A DNA stretch of 64,000 nucleotides. Origin: Halovibrio variabilis (GTDB lineage: Bacteria; Pseudomonadota; Gammaproteobacteria; Pseudomonadales; Halomonadaceae). The stretch lies in NCBI RefSeq assembly GCF_007991175.1, contig NZ_BJXV01000012.1, positions 1 through 64,000 of the forward strand. Direction: 5' to 3'. The notes beneath the pieces were generated by a model, which was not told the origin of the DNA, did not search any database, and was given only the letters and a program-made list of their open reading frames with translations. A program made the translations under genes and the position numbers. Positions 1-6,744 of this stretch are shown piece after piece. The first letter of the stretch is position 1. Each line of letters starts with the position of its first letter.

Positions 1-13
1 GACAACGGAGCCC

Positions 14-47
14 TTGACGGGTCAATCCATACCAGGAGTATGATAAT
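14..47 (+). promoter_or_regulatory. candidate promoter of the parDE remnant
   Basis: A TTGACG hexamer (14-19) is followed 19 bases later by TATGAT (39-44), which overlaps GATAAT (42-47). The spacing is slightly long for sigma70. It lies about 35 bp upstream of the likely parD start, where toxin-antitoxin operons usually carry an autoregulated promoter. This is sequence resemblance only. Confidence 0.3.
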
Positions 48-79
48 GTCACACCTCACCCATGTTTGGAGCATCAGCC

Positions 80-327
80 ATGAGCATGCACCGGAAAACC
101 ATCACGCTGACTGAACAGCAAAATGGCTGGGTGAAAGCTCAGATTGAAAGCGGTCACTTTGGCAACGATAGTGAATACATCCGCGACCTCATCCGAAGGG
201 ATCAGCAGGCCAAACAACGTCTTGCCATACTGAGGCAAGCCCTCGTTGAGGGTGAGTCAAGCGGGAACCCCTGGATATATCGGCTATTAAGGCGGCTGGC
301 CGTAAGCGGATCAAGGCGGTTGATTAG
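80..327 (+). pseudogene. parD: ParD-family antitoxin, frameshifted near the C-terminus
   Basis: Antitoxin of a ParDE type II toxin-antitoxin pair. The N-terminus (MSMHRKTITLTEQQ) and the block GNDSEYIRDLIRRDQQAKQR are typical of the CC2985/ParD ribbon-helix-helix family. I place the start at ATG 80, with GGAG at 67-70 as ribosome site. The frame is intact to about 262. A G then seems to be missing from 'agc ggg (g)aa ccc'. Shifting frame at 268 restores the family's usual tail (PLDISAIKAAGRKRIKAVD) and a TAG at 325-327, which overlaps the parE start by one base. Without the shift the protein runs to 334 with an unrelated tail. The DNA-binding half should be intact while the toxin-wrapping tail is lost. 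A sequencing error in the G run cannot be excluded. Confidence 0.75.
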
Positions 328-643
328 TGCTTGAGTTGAATGTCACGCCAAAGGCGGAATCAGATCTCATCGGAATTTGGGTGTATACCTGTGAGGAATG
401 GGCCGTTGATCAGGCGGATAACTACCTGGATCGCCTTGAGACCGGCATGAAACGGCATGAAACGGCATGAAACGGCTGATTGATCATCCATCACTTGGCG
501 CGAACTACGACCATGTTTTTTCTGGGTATCGCAGATTACAGGTCGAGCACCACGCTGTTTTTTATCAACTGCTTGAATCGGAAGTGCTCGTTGTTCGTGT
601 GCTTCACGAGTACATAGATGCACCGGAAAGGCTTCTGGAGTAG
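327..643 (+). pseudogene. parE: ParE-family toxin, broken by a 10-bp tandem triplication
   Basis: Reading from GTG 327, one base overlapping the parD stop, gives a RelE/ParE-superfamily toxin: N-terminal LELNVTPKAESDLIGIWVY, then YLDRLETGMKR. At 446-475 the unit CATGAAACGG occurs three times in a row. One copy gives the expected MKRLIDHPSLG. The two extra copies add 20 bp and bring in a TGA at 468-470 after 47 codons. Beyond the repeat the family sequence resumes (LIDHPSLGANYDHV, YRRLQVEHHAVFYQLL, ending DAPERLLE, TAG at 641-643). The toxin is therefore inactivated by slippage or duplication, consistent with release from an antitoxin that is itself damaged. Confidence 0.8.
446..475 (+). repeat. 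three tandem copies of a 10-bp unit inside parE
   Basis: CATGAAACGG is repeated perfectly at 446-455, 456-465 and 466-475. Two of the copies are extra relative to the expected ParE coding sequence and cause the frameshift. Confidence 0.9.
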
Positions 644-700
644 TGGGCGCTATATTTTCGGCGCAGCTTCAAGATCTCCATCAAGCCCCGTGCCGTTGCC

Positions 701-770
701 GCCCAACAAGTAGCGGCATTCGGAAAAATTACTCGCTACGCTCCTAATTTTCCGATGAGCGGAGTTAGAT
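701..770 (+). other. integron attC recombination site
   Basis: The segment begins with GCCCAAC (701-707), which fits the RYYYAAC core. It ends with GTTAGAT (764-770), which fits the GTTRRRY core. Between them is an imperfect palindrome whose arms are TCGGAAAAATTA and TAATTTTCCGA, differing by one unpaired A, like the extrahelical base of attC hairpins. The 70-bp length and the position just 3' of the plus-strand parDE remnant are what is expected of a cassette-borne attC. No integrase gene is in the window. Confidence 0.7.
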
Positions 771-896
771 AGTCGTGGTTGAGGGCTTTAGCTTCGAGAA
801 AGAAGCCAGTTTTGCTTGGCTCCAGTCCAAATAGTCAGTGGAATCATGGATTTCCCAGAATTCTCGTTCTTCCGCCTCAGTTTTAAACTCAGGCAT
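765..896 (-). pseudogene. BrnA/CopG-type antitoxin, 5' part only
   Basis: On the minus strand ATG 896 opens 43 codons reading MPEFKTEAEEREFWE, then HDSTDYLDWS and LKPSTTTI, before a TAA formed inside the attC core (765-767). The sequence matches the N-terminal half of CopG/BrnA-type antitoxins. These normally continue with a ribbon-helix-helix (SLRLP...) that is absent here. The gene was cut at the attC junction. It overlaps the end of the upstream toxin fragment by 8 bp, the arrangement of intact brnTA operons. Confidence 0.65.
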
Positions 897-958
897 CTTT
901 CTTAGCTTGTTCATAAACAGCACTCTCATGTCGATGCATATCGCGAGCGGAGGTTACA
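889..958 (-). pseudogene. BrnT-type toxin, last ~23 codons only
   Basis: Minus-strand codons ending in TGA at 889-891 read VTSARDMHRHE, then SAVYEQAKKDA. This matches the C-terminal tail of BrnT-family ribonuclease toxins (V-x-SAR-x-M). Everything upstream is replaced by the modF fragment at about 959. The reading rests on a short stretch, but the frame, the spacing and the 8-bp overlap with the antitoxin start support it. Confidence 0.55.
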
Positions 959-959
959 A

Positions 960-1841
960 CTATTGATTTTTCTCCAGCGCTAAATGATTGTCTATTTCTT
1001 TTATCTTATCTTCCGTGTGGTGATTCACGTAGAGCACCGTGGTTTCTTTCCCTGCACAAATTTTCTCGATAAGCGCTAGCACAAGCTGGCGGTTCATATC
1101 ATCCAGGCCGAGGCAAGGCTCGTCGAGAATCAACAGCGGCGGGTGTTTCACCATGGCGCGGGCTATAAGTAGCAGACGCTGGTCGCCGTAGGAGAGTTTG
1201 TTGAAGGGCTGATCGGCGCGCTCTTGCATGCCGAGTAGTTCTAGCCACTGATCGGCAATTTTTTTCTGGTGATCGGTGGATTTGGTGTACACGCCGATGC
1301 TGTCGTAGAAGCCGGAAATAATCACGTTTTTGCAGCTGGTACTAACGCGATACTCCCACTGCAGGGCGGTGGAGACATAGCCGATAAACTGCTTGATCTG
1401 CCAGATGCTTTCGCCATTACCGCGCTGGAAGCCAAACACAAAAATATCGTTGGTATAGCACTGCGGATGATCCCCTGTGATCAGGGATAAGACGCAGGTT
1501 TTACCGCTACCATTAGGGCCGCTTAGTTGCCAGTGCTGGCCCTGCTCAATCGTCCAATCCAGCTTATCGACAATCACGGTATCGCCGTATTGGATCGTCG
1601 CTTGCTTGAGTTTTACTAACGGCTGGCTGGGGTCGAGAGCGGGTAATTTGCTGGCTGGATCCGCTTCTGGCAGGCTTAGGTCGGTGGTTTTCAAATGCAG
1701 CAGTTGGTACAGCTCATTGAAGGCGGCTTCATCCTGACGCTCTACCGTGAAGAACCAACCGCCCTTTAGCTCCTGGCTTCTTGTTTCCTCTGTTTTTGTC
1801 CTAACGGTTTTTATCTCCGCGCACCGGAACAGGTTCGCCAC
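960..1841 (-). pseudogene. truncated second copy of ModF (second ATPase domain only)
   Basis: From about 1805 down to the stop at 960 this is a diverged copy of the 3' half of the intact modF gene at 6745-8232. It has the second nucleotide-binding domain with Walker A (GPNGSGKT), signature (LSYGDQR) and Walker B (LLILDEPCLGLDD). Only a handful of residues differ, mostly synonymous changes separate the two DNAs, and stop positions correspond. The first ATPase domain is missing. The reading frame can open only at GTG 1841, with about 25 unrelated residues and no clear ribosome site. It may be an inert fragment, although the ATPase domain itself has no stop or frameshift. Its 3' end abuts the brnT remnant. 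Confidence 0.75.
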
Positions 1842-1866
1842 AGGATCCCATTTACAAACACCGCCG

Positions 1867-1895
1867 TTGACACACTATACGGTGAGAGTAATACT
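1867..1895 (+). promoter_or_regulatory. candidate sigma70 promoter for the AraC-type regulator
   Basis: A perfect TTGACA (1867-1872) lies 17 bases before AATACT (1890-1895), about 50 bp upstream of the regulator's start. Confidence 0.5.
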
Positions 1896-1942
1896 GAGAT
1901 CGCATGAGGTACTGACTGAATGCGCCAATGGAGGACAATGTA

Positions 1943-2707
1943 TTGAGTTACTTTGTTAACCATGTTGCTCCGTGGGTTAACTGTTACCCTGCTGGCAGTA
2001 TGATTGAACCGCACTCTCATGATGTGCTGCAAATTCTTTATGCGAGTTCAGGTTCAATGTTGGTAAGGACTAATGGGCTTGCTTGCATTGTTAATCCTGG
2101 GCGTGCAGCGCTTATTCCCCCAGGGGTTGAGCATCAGGTTCATATGAACAGCCAGGCTGACATGGCTACGCTCTATGTTAGTGGCCTGAAACAGGCTATG
2201 TGCTTAGACGAAGCTAGCTCTGTTACTGTGTCACCGATAATTAAGCAACTGCTGCTGACAGCCATTGCACGCAGTGCTTCGCCAAGTTTTAGCCCTGTAC
2301 GTAGCGTCCACTTATTGGGTTTATTATTTGAGGAAATTTATAACGGGGATTCTTGGGCTCCCAGCATTAGCTTTCCTCAAGATCAACGGGCATCGCGAGT
2401 CTGTGAAAAGGTTCTCGCAGACCCGGCTGAAGGTAATACCTTGGAGTCATTAGCCCGTCAAGCAGGAGCTAGTTCCAGAACGATAAGTAGAATATTCCGT
2501 CGGGAGTTAGGCCTATCATTTTTGGAATGGCGTCAACAAGTCCAAATTATTATTGCTATCAATGCTTTGGATCTGGGGCAGCCGGTTTCAAAGATCGCAT
2601 TTGAACTTGGCTATTCCAGTATCAGTGCATTTTCATCTGCATTCCGAAAGCAGGTTGGTTGCCCACCTTCCGCCTATGCCAGAAAAGGAGAAATGATCAC
2701 CTCCTAG
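1943..2707 (+). CDS. AraC-family transcriptional regulator with N-terminal cupin
   Basis: A DNA-binding regulator of about 255 residues. The N-terminal half is a cupin-type sensing domain (EPHSHDVLQILYASSG, then IPPGVEHQV). The C-terminal 100 residues carry the two helix-turn-helix motifs of AraC/XylS proteins (LARQAGASSRTISRIFRRE, then KIAFELGYSSISAFSSAFRK). Two starts are possible: ATG 1928 without a ribosome site, or TTG 1943, which has GGAGG at 1930-1934 eight bases upstream. I prefer TTG. The gene converges on the LysE-type exporter gene, ending 14 bp from it, and is the only regulator beside the diiron/Rieske operon, so it is the likely controller. The effector is unknown. Cupin-AraC regulators often sense small amphipathic or aromatic metabolites. 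Confidence 0.85.
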   Translation: MSYFVNHVAPWVNCYPAGSMIEPHSHDVLQILYASSGSMLVRTNGLACIVNPGRAALIPPGVEHQVHMNSQADMATLYVSGLKQAMCLDEASSVTVSPIIKQLLLTAIARSASPSFSPVRSVHLLGLLFEEIYNGDSWAPSISFPQDQRASRVCEKVLADPAEGNTLESLARQAGASSRTISRIFRRELGLSFLEWRQQVQIIIAINALDLGQPVSKIAFELGYSSISAFSSAFRKQVGCPPSAYARKGEMITS

Positions 2708-2721
2708 CAACGGTTGTTAAG

Positions 2722-3339
2722 CTAGACGGTTCTCATTGCCAGCGCGATTGCCACAACAATAAGAAGCAGACCAGGCGCCCACCGAAGCATGACGTTATTC
2801 TTTGTTAGCCACAGGGCCAGCCTTGAAGCAAGCAGGGCGTATGCCACTAGAAACAAGCCATCAAGTATAAGATAAGTAGCACTCAATACTGCAAACTGAA
2901 GCACAACCGAGTTCGAGCTGTCTATAAATTGCGGAAAGAGGGCTGCAAAGAATATAACGGCCTTCGGGTTTACTGCAGAGACAACGAACCCTTGCCAATA
3001 CAGAGACGATTTACTTCTCCGTTCATATTGCCTTCCAGGTTGGATATGCAATGGTTTTGCCTTTACTAGAGACATCGTTCCCATATATAGAAGATAAAAC
3101 ACACCAACCCATTTGATGATTGTGACCAGCTCCTCATTGCTTTGTACCAAGTAGGTTAGCCCTGCTGTCGCTACAACCATCTGAATAAGGTTTGCTGTCA
3201 GGTCACCCGCAGCTGTCATGGTTGACCTTAAAAATCCCGACGACAAGCTATTCGATAGGATAAGTATTTGACTAGGCCCGGGCGTGCTCATCAATAGTAA
3301 GACGGCACTCACATAGAGCCACCACGTTTCAAGATTCAA
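2722..3339 (-). CDS. LysE/RhtB-family exporter
   Basis: Inner-membrane translocator of 205 residues, the usual length of the LysE/RhtB amino-acid exporter family. Visible features are an N-terminal membrane helix, the family motif around STPGPSQILILSNSL (residues ~19-33), further hydrophobic segments, the NPKAVIFFAALFPQFID motif (~125-141), and C-terminal helices. Family members export amino acids or their derivatives using the proton gradient. It is the last gene of the four-gene operon, starting 10 bp after the Rieske gene, so it probably exports the product or a toxic intermediate of that operon. The substrate cannot be read from sequence. Confidence 0.85.
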   Translation of the reverse strand: MNLETWWLYVSAVLLLMSTPGPSQILILSNSLSSGFLRSTMTAAGDLTANLIQMVVATAGLTYLVQSNEELVTIIKWVGVFYLLYMGTMSLVKAKPLHIQPGRQYERRSKSSLYWQGFVVSAVNPKAVIFFAALFPQFIDSSNSVVLQFAVLSATYLILDGLFLVAYALLASRLALWLTKNNVMLRWAPGLLLIVVAIALAMRTV

Positions 3340-3349
3340 TCATTGTCTC

Positions 3350-3712
3350 CTAGAGTGATGTGGGCGCGCCATGCTCTACTGACTCAATAGTAGCCACTGG
3401 AATATCATGTACGTGACAAATAGCGCCAGGGTCGACCAAACCTAAATAGACTGTCCATCTACTGTTTACCTTAATGGTGGGCAGTTGCATTTTTATCAAC
3501 GTTTTTTCAGGCCATGAGCTTTTGTGCCACGGACATTCCAGCCGGAGCTTTACTGGATCCCACCGCCCCCGCGATAATGGGCCTCCTCTGTGTGGGCACT
3601 TGTCTTGGATCATATGTTCTATCCCCGATCCTGATCGAAAAATGAAATAGCGTTGCCGTCCGACTGTAAGCAACTGGCCCTCATGACGGTCAAAGGTGTG
3701 GAAATAGGACAT
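3350..3712 (-). CDS. small Rieske [2Fe-2S] protein
   Basis: A 120-residue single-domain protein. The cluster ligands are in CPHRGG (C39, H41) and CPWHKSS (C60, H63), the C-x-H...C-x2-H pattern of Rieske ferredoxins. There is no membrane anchor and no catalytic oxygenase domain, so it is likely a soluble electron carrier or a stand-alone Rieske domain. It sits 13 bp after the B3/B4 gene and 10 bp before the exporter in a compact operon with a diiron-type enzyme, so a role as that enzyme's electron donor is a reasonable inference. No reductase gene is adjacent. The cluster-binding residues look complete. Confidence 0.8.
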   Translation of the reverse strand: MSYFHTFDRHEGQLLTVGRQRYFIFRSGSGIEHMIQDKCPHRGGPLSRGRWDPVKLRLECPWHKSSWPEKTLIKMQLPTIKVNSRWTVYLGLVDPGAICHVHDIPVATIESVEHGAPTSL

Positions 3713-3725
3713 CGGATGCCTCCTT

Positions 3726-4397
3726 TTAGATAATGTGGGGCGATATCGGCCCTGTTTCCCTGATTGTTGGTATTATCTGCCCATACGCTTTTGGGCAACT
3801 CCGTCGCAGAAGAGTAAGCGTCCGAAAGCATATTTGGCGGTTGTCTGATTCGGCATTAGAGCGGCTTCCCAAGACAACAATCATTGCAGAGTTGGTAGAG
3901 TCACGAACCTGAAAGTCAGCTGAATCCACATCCAATTCACCGACCCAAGCGAGAAGTCGATTGCCGGTTCGATAGATTAGCTGGTATGGAGCGACTTGTT
4001 TGAACTGATCCATGTATAAAGGACGTATAGTTTCCTTGCCAGAGGAAATTTCGATAATGATATCCTCAACCACGGAGGACGCATCATGAAGTCCAATACT
4101 TGTCCCGTATTCCAATGAGGCTATATTGGCTGCATCGACCAAATTGTTATGTCGACGAAGTCCATTTTTATAGACATTTTCCCGCAATTTGATATGTGCT
4201 GTTTTTTTCCAAAACGTGCTCTTTTCATCTCGTGTTAGAAGCACTGGGGTTTGTGATATCACTGCTTGAATGTTACTGACATCATCATCCAGAGCACTTT
4301 GATCTGGCGGCAAAATTTGAAATTTTCGCACCAAACAGATGACCGGGTTGAAAACATTGGCACCCTTGGTGCTTTCCGAAATCCGAACGTTAATCAT
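3726..4397 (-). CDS. B3/B4 tRNA-binding-domain-like protein
   Basis: 223 residues, soluble. The stretch HNNLVDAANIASLEYG followed by TSIGLHD (residues ~83-104), and a later region (LDVDSADFQVRDS, then SAMIVVLGS), resemble the B3/B4 domain of the phenylalanyl-tRNA synthetase beta chain, which edits misacylated tRNA, and stand-alone proteins of that family. Identification is by motif memory only and is moderate. The gene is second in the operon, 11 bp after the diiron/cupin gene. If the assignment holds, it could hydrolyse tRNA charged with an unusual amino acid made or handled by the operon, or bind an amino acid directly. The last ~20 residues look unlike the domain. Confidence 0.55.
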   Translation of the reverse strand: MINVRISESTKGANVFNPVICLVRKFQILPPDQSALDDDVSNIQAVISQTPVLLTRDEKSTFWKKTAHIKLRENVYKNGLRRHNNLVDAANIASLEYGTSIGLHDASSVVEDIIIEISSGKETIRPLYMDQFKQVAPYQLIYRTGNRLLAWVGELDVDSADFQVRDSTNSAMIVVLGSRSNAESDNRQICFRTLTLLRRSCPKAYGQIIPTIRETGPISPHII

Positions 4398-4408
4398 AAT
4401 TCGCTCTC

Positions 4409-5842
4409 CTACTTACATTCAGCTTCCTGGTTGTCGGTCTCGCCATATCGCCGCATCATTCCGTCAACAAGTGGCTGGTGATAAACGCATTCAGGAGAGG
4501 TGACGACTGAACCATGGAGCCGGTGCTTGGGTACGAAAAGGATATCCCCCGGCCTGAAATGGTATTCTTCACCGTACATCGGCCAAAAATCCATTTCTCC
4601 AGACTCAATTACAAGCAATCGGTCATCGGGATGAGTATGAGTTGTTGAACGCTCATCATTTGCTTCAAGAAATGTTTCCAGAGGGACTACAACACTTCCA
4701 TCCTCGATTTGGGCATACAAATTCTTTCCATGTTCGATTGCTTCATTGATGTGGCCTGCCCACTCGATTTGAGCTTGCAAATCCTCATCTGCTAGCTGTT
4801 GAAGGTAACGAAACTCCTCAAATCCTTGAAGGATGTCAGGAACCACTTGATCTCCATACTCGTTAAGAAGAGGCATGATCAATTTTTTGAGAACCATATC
4901 ACCGTGGTGGCGATCAATATGATGATGCTCGTCAAAGTAAAGTGTATCGACGTGGGTTCCAAAAATTTCTTTGAAAAGTTTAGATTGGTTGCCAGCTACG
5001 TTTATTAAGCTGGATTCTGTAAAAAATAACGCACCCACATAGCGGAAGAATTCAGTCTTATTTTTCGTGACATAGTGGAAATAATTGGTAAGGGCAAGAG
5101 ACGATGCCTGGTAAAACTGCCAATAGCGATGAATATCTGGCTCTAAATCAACTGAAGCCATTGCTTTCTCGAACAATGAGCTGTGCTTTTGCTCGTGAAC
5201 ACTAGCCCCATATTCGTCGATCAGAATATTAAAGAGAGCAGATTGTACCTGACCATAACCTCCAAGGGAGTACCGCGCCATCGCCGATGATTCTGAAAGA
5301 AAATCCGGCGCCATTTGGATCAGATAATGCTTAGCTGCTTGGTCTGGATGATCTGCATTGAGAATAGCTCGGTTGAGCGGGCTAGCATCAAACCCCAATT
5401 TTGCATCAGCCTGTTCACGCTGCAGGTATTCATTAAAGTAGGTCAGCATCATGTCCCCGTTCCAGGGGCCTTGCGTAGAAATGTCGGAATTCAAAAAGCT
5501 AAATGCTTTATTTTCCAGAATGGGCCGAACCTTTTCTCCTGCAAGTAAGTTGCCAGCATTGTAGAATTGCTTCTCCGCCGTACGGTCTAGCTTTTTTGGA
5601 TCGCGTGGCAAAAAATAGAGATCCGCCTCATAAATGTTCAATAACATACGATGTGTAGACAAGGAACTATTGCTACCTATGTCTTTTGCTGTTAATACTT
5701 TATCAAAGTTTATGAACGCATTGTCATTAACTCGTGTAGGTCGTCTATAAGGGCCTGAGTTAATTAGGATCTCTGTCGCTTCCGCATCCCGAAAAAGTGG
5801 ATTAGAAGAATACTCGCTGATTAGCTCTTTTATTGATGGCAT
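4409..5842 (-). CDS. haem-oxygenase-like diiron (iron-containing redox) enzyme fused to a cupin
   Basis: 477 residues, first gene of the operon. Residues ~130-345 look like the haem-oxygenase-like diiron oxidase (HDO) fold. Candidate ligands are E210 (ILIDEYG), H216 or H220, E276 (FFTESS) and the cluster DEHHHIDRHHGDM (304-316), which contains an H-x3-D-x2-H spacing (H306, D310, H313). Known HDO enzymes (UndA, BesC, SznF) oxidise fatty acids or amino acids with O2. Residues ~385-455 are a cupin: HTHPDD (H402, H404), PGDILFVP, then H443. It may bind a second metal or sense the product. The first ~120 residues are not recognised. The start has AGGAGG six bases upstream; GATAAT (5888-5883, minus strand) is a possible -10 with a poor -35, as in activator-dependent promoters. 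Confidence 0.65.
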   Translation of the reverse strand: MPSIKELISEYSSNPLFRDAEATEILINSGPYRRPTRVNDNAFINFDKVLTAKDIGSNSSLSTHRMLLNIYEADLYFLPRDPKKLDRTAEKQFYNAGNLLAGEKVRPILENKAFSFLNSDISTQGPWNGDMMLTYFNEYLQREQADAKLGFDASPLNRAILNADHPDQAAKHYLIQMAPDFLSESSAMARYSLGGYGQVQSALFNILIDEYGASVHEQKHSSLFEKAMASVDLEPDIHRYWQFYQASSLALTNYFHYVTKNKTEFFRYVGALFFTESSLINVAGNQSKLFKEIFGTHVDTLYFDEHHHIDRHHGDMVLKKLIMPLLNEYGDQVVPDILQGFEEFRYLQQLADEDLQAQIEWAGHINEAIEHGKNLYAQIEDGSVVVPLETFLEANDERSTTHTHPDDRLLVIESGEMDFWPMYGEEYHFRPGDILFVPKHRLHGSVVTSPECVYHQPLVDGMMRRYGETDNQEAECK

Positions 5843-6202
5843 GATTTCCTCCTGAGATTCCTAAGCTGTAAGGAACACTGTTATTATCCTTGGTAAATGT
5901 GTAACTAGGTTAGCGAACTTCGGACAGATTGTTGATATAACCGGTCGCACTACCCATTACTATCAGGAGGCAGCTCATGCACAGCAATGATCTCAGGACA
6001 CTAGGGGAATAGCTGAAAGAAGATGTTTTGGAGCCCATGGGTATTTTCAGTATTGCCTGCAAAGGGCAGGAGAGACTATTGATACCTCGCTCTATCCGAA
6101 GAGAATTAAACGCGGTCACCAAGAGTCCAAAGCATGTTGGTTATAAACCAGCTAACAAACCAAGGTAGTGGGTCATATTTTCTTAGCTGTAGCTGCGCTT
6201 AA

Positions 6203-6230
6203 AACAAAAAAATGCCCTTGTCTAGGGCGT
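6203..6230 (-). terminator. rho-independent terminator, minus strand
   Basis: On the minus strand GCCCT-AGACA-AGGGC (6228-6214) is followed by a run of seven T (6212-6206). It sits downstream of a short unrecognised minus-strand reading frame, suggesting that a gene once ended here. Confidence 0.6.
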
Positions 6231-6281
6231 TGAGTCAGTAGCCCCCCTCTGGCACCTCAGTTTTGGTCTTGTTGCCGTGCT

Positions 6282-6329
6282 GCCACCTAGGGGTTTCTTG
6301 GTGCATATTAGCACCTCTAATTAGGTGGC
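6282..6329. repeat. nested inverted repeat
   Basis: The outer arms GCCACCTA (6282-6289) and TAGGTGGC (6322-6329) enclose inner arms GGTGC (6300-6304) and GCACC (6311-6315). The structure can fold into a two-step hairpin. Confidence 0.6.
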
Positions 6330-6488
6330 CAAATTCACTATGCCACTACAAACAGACGAGGAGTGGTCAGCATGCGAGATCCGACAACTATCAAAAATTC
6401 GCAGAGCGAAGCCATCATTACGTCCGTTTTAACGTACGCACGTGAATAGGTACACTTGGTGAAAAACTAAACAGGAAGGAGGTGCGCC

Positions 6489-6725
6489 ATGATTAGAACC
6501 ACAGCCACTGAGGCGCGCAGCAATCTTTACCAGTTGATTGATGAAACTGCCGAATCTCACCAGCCAATCGTTATTATGGGGAAGCGGAACAGCGCCGTCT
6601 TAGTATCCGAAGAAGATTGGTCAGCTGTTCAGGAAACACTTTACTTGCTCTCCGTACCCGGTATGCGGGAATCTATTCGCGAGGGGATGAATACCCCTTT
6701 GGCTGAGTGCAACGTTAAGCCCTAG
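6489..6725 (+). CDS. yefM: YefM/Phd-family antitoxin, orphan
   Basis: 78-residue antitoxin of the YefM-YoeB type. The N-terminal MIRTTATEARSNLYQLID, then VIMGKRNSAVLVSEEDW and the C-terminal GMRESIREGMNTPL, are typical. It normally binds both its promoter and the YoeB mRNA interferase. The start ATG 6489 has a strong ribosome site (GGAGG, about 7 bases upstream). Family members usually end a few residues after the point where this one turns to ECNVKP and stops. No YoeB follows: modF begins on the opposite strand 20 bp later. It is an orphan antitoxin whose toxin has been lost. The final codons contain GTTAAGC, which fits an integron core sequence, but nothing else supports an attC here. Confidence 0.85.
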   Translation: MIRTTATEARSNLYQLIDETAESHQPIVIMGKRNSAVLVSEEDWSAVQETLYLLSVPGMRESIREGMNTPLAECNVKP

Positions 6726-6744
6726 CGCCTAGCTGCCCCACCCA

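Larger units (their letters stand above)
5890..6488. other. intergenic stretch without a convincing gene
   Basis: About 600 bp between the diiron operon and yefM. I find no frame with family resemblance. On the minus strand a 37-codon open stretch ending at 6235 (it includes EFGHLIRGANMHQE and ends PEGGY) reads like the tail of a lost protein but I cannot name it. It is followed by a terminator (6203-6230) and contains a nested inverted repeat (6282-6329), so this is probably eroded mobile DNA. Confidence 0.5.

Noticed and set aside
446..475. Tandem repeat as a CRISPR or phase-variation switch
   Set aside because: Three contiguous 10-bp units without spacers are not CRISPR. As any copy number above one brings in a stop or shift, a reversible switch is not supported beyond simple inactivation.
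360..623. Minus-strand open frame across the parE remnant
   Set aside because: The plus strand reads ParE sequence on both sides of the repeat; the minus frame has no family similarity.
5910..6122. Minus-strand 70-codon open frame upstream of the diiron operon
   Set aside because: No family resemblance and no ribosome site; it overlaps the likely promoter region.
6714..6720. GTTAAGC at the end of yefM as a second attC core
   Set aside because: Fits GTTRRRY, but no matching RYYYAAC partner or palindrome is found, so chance is likely.
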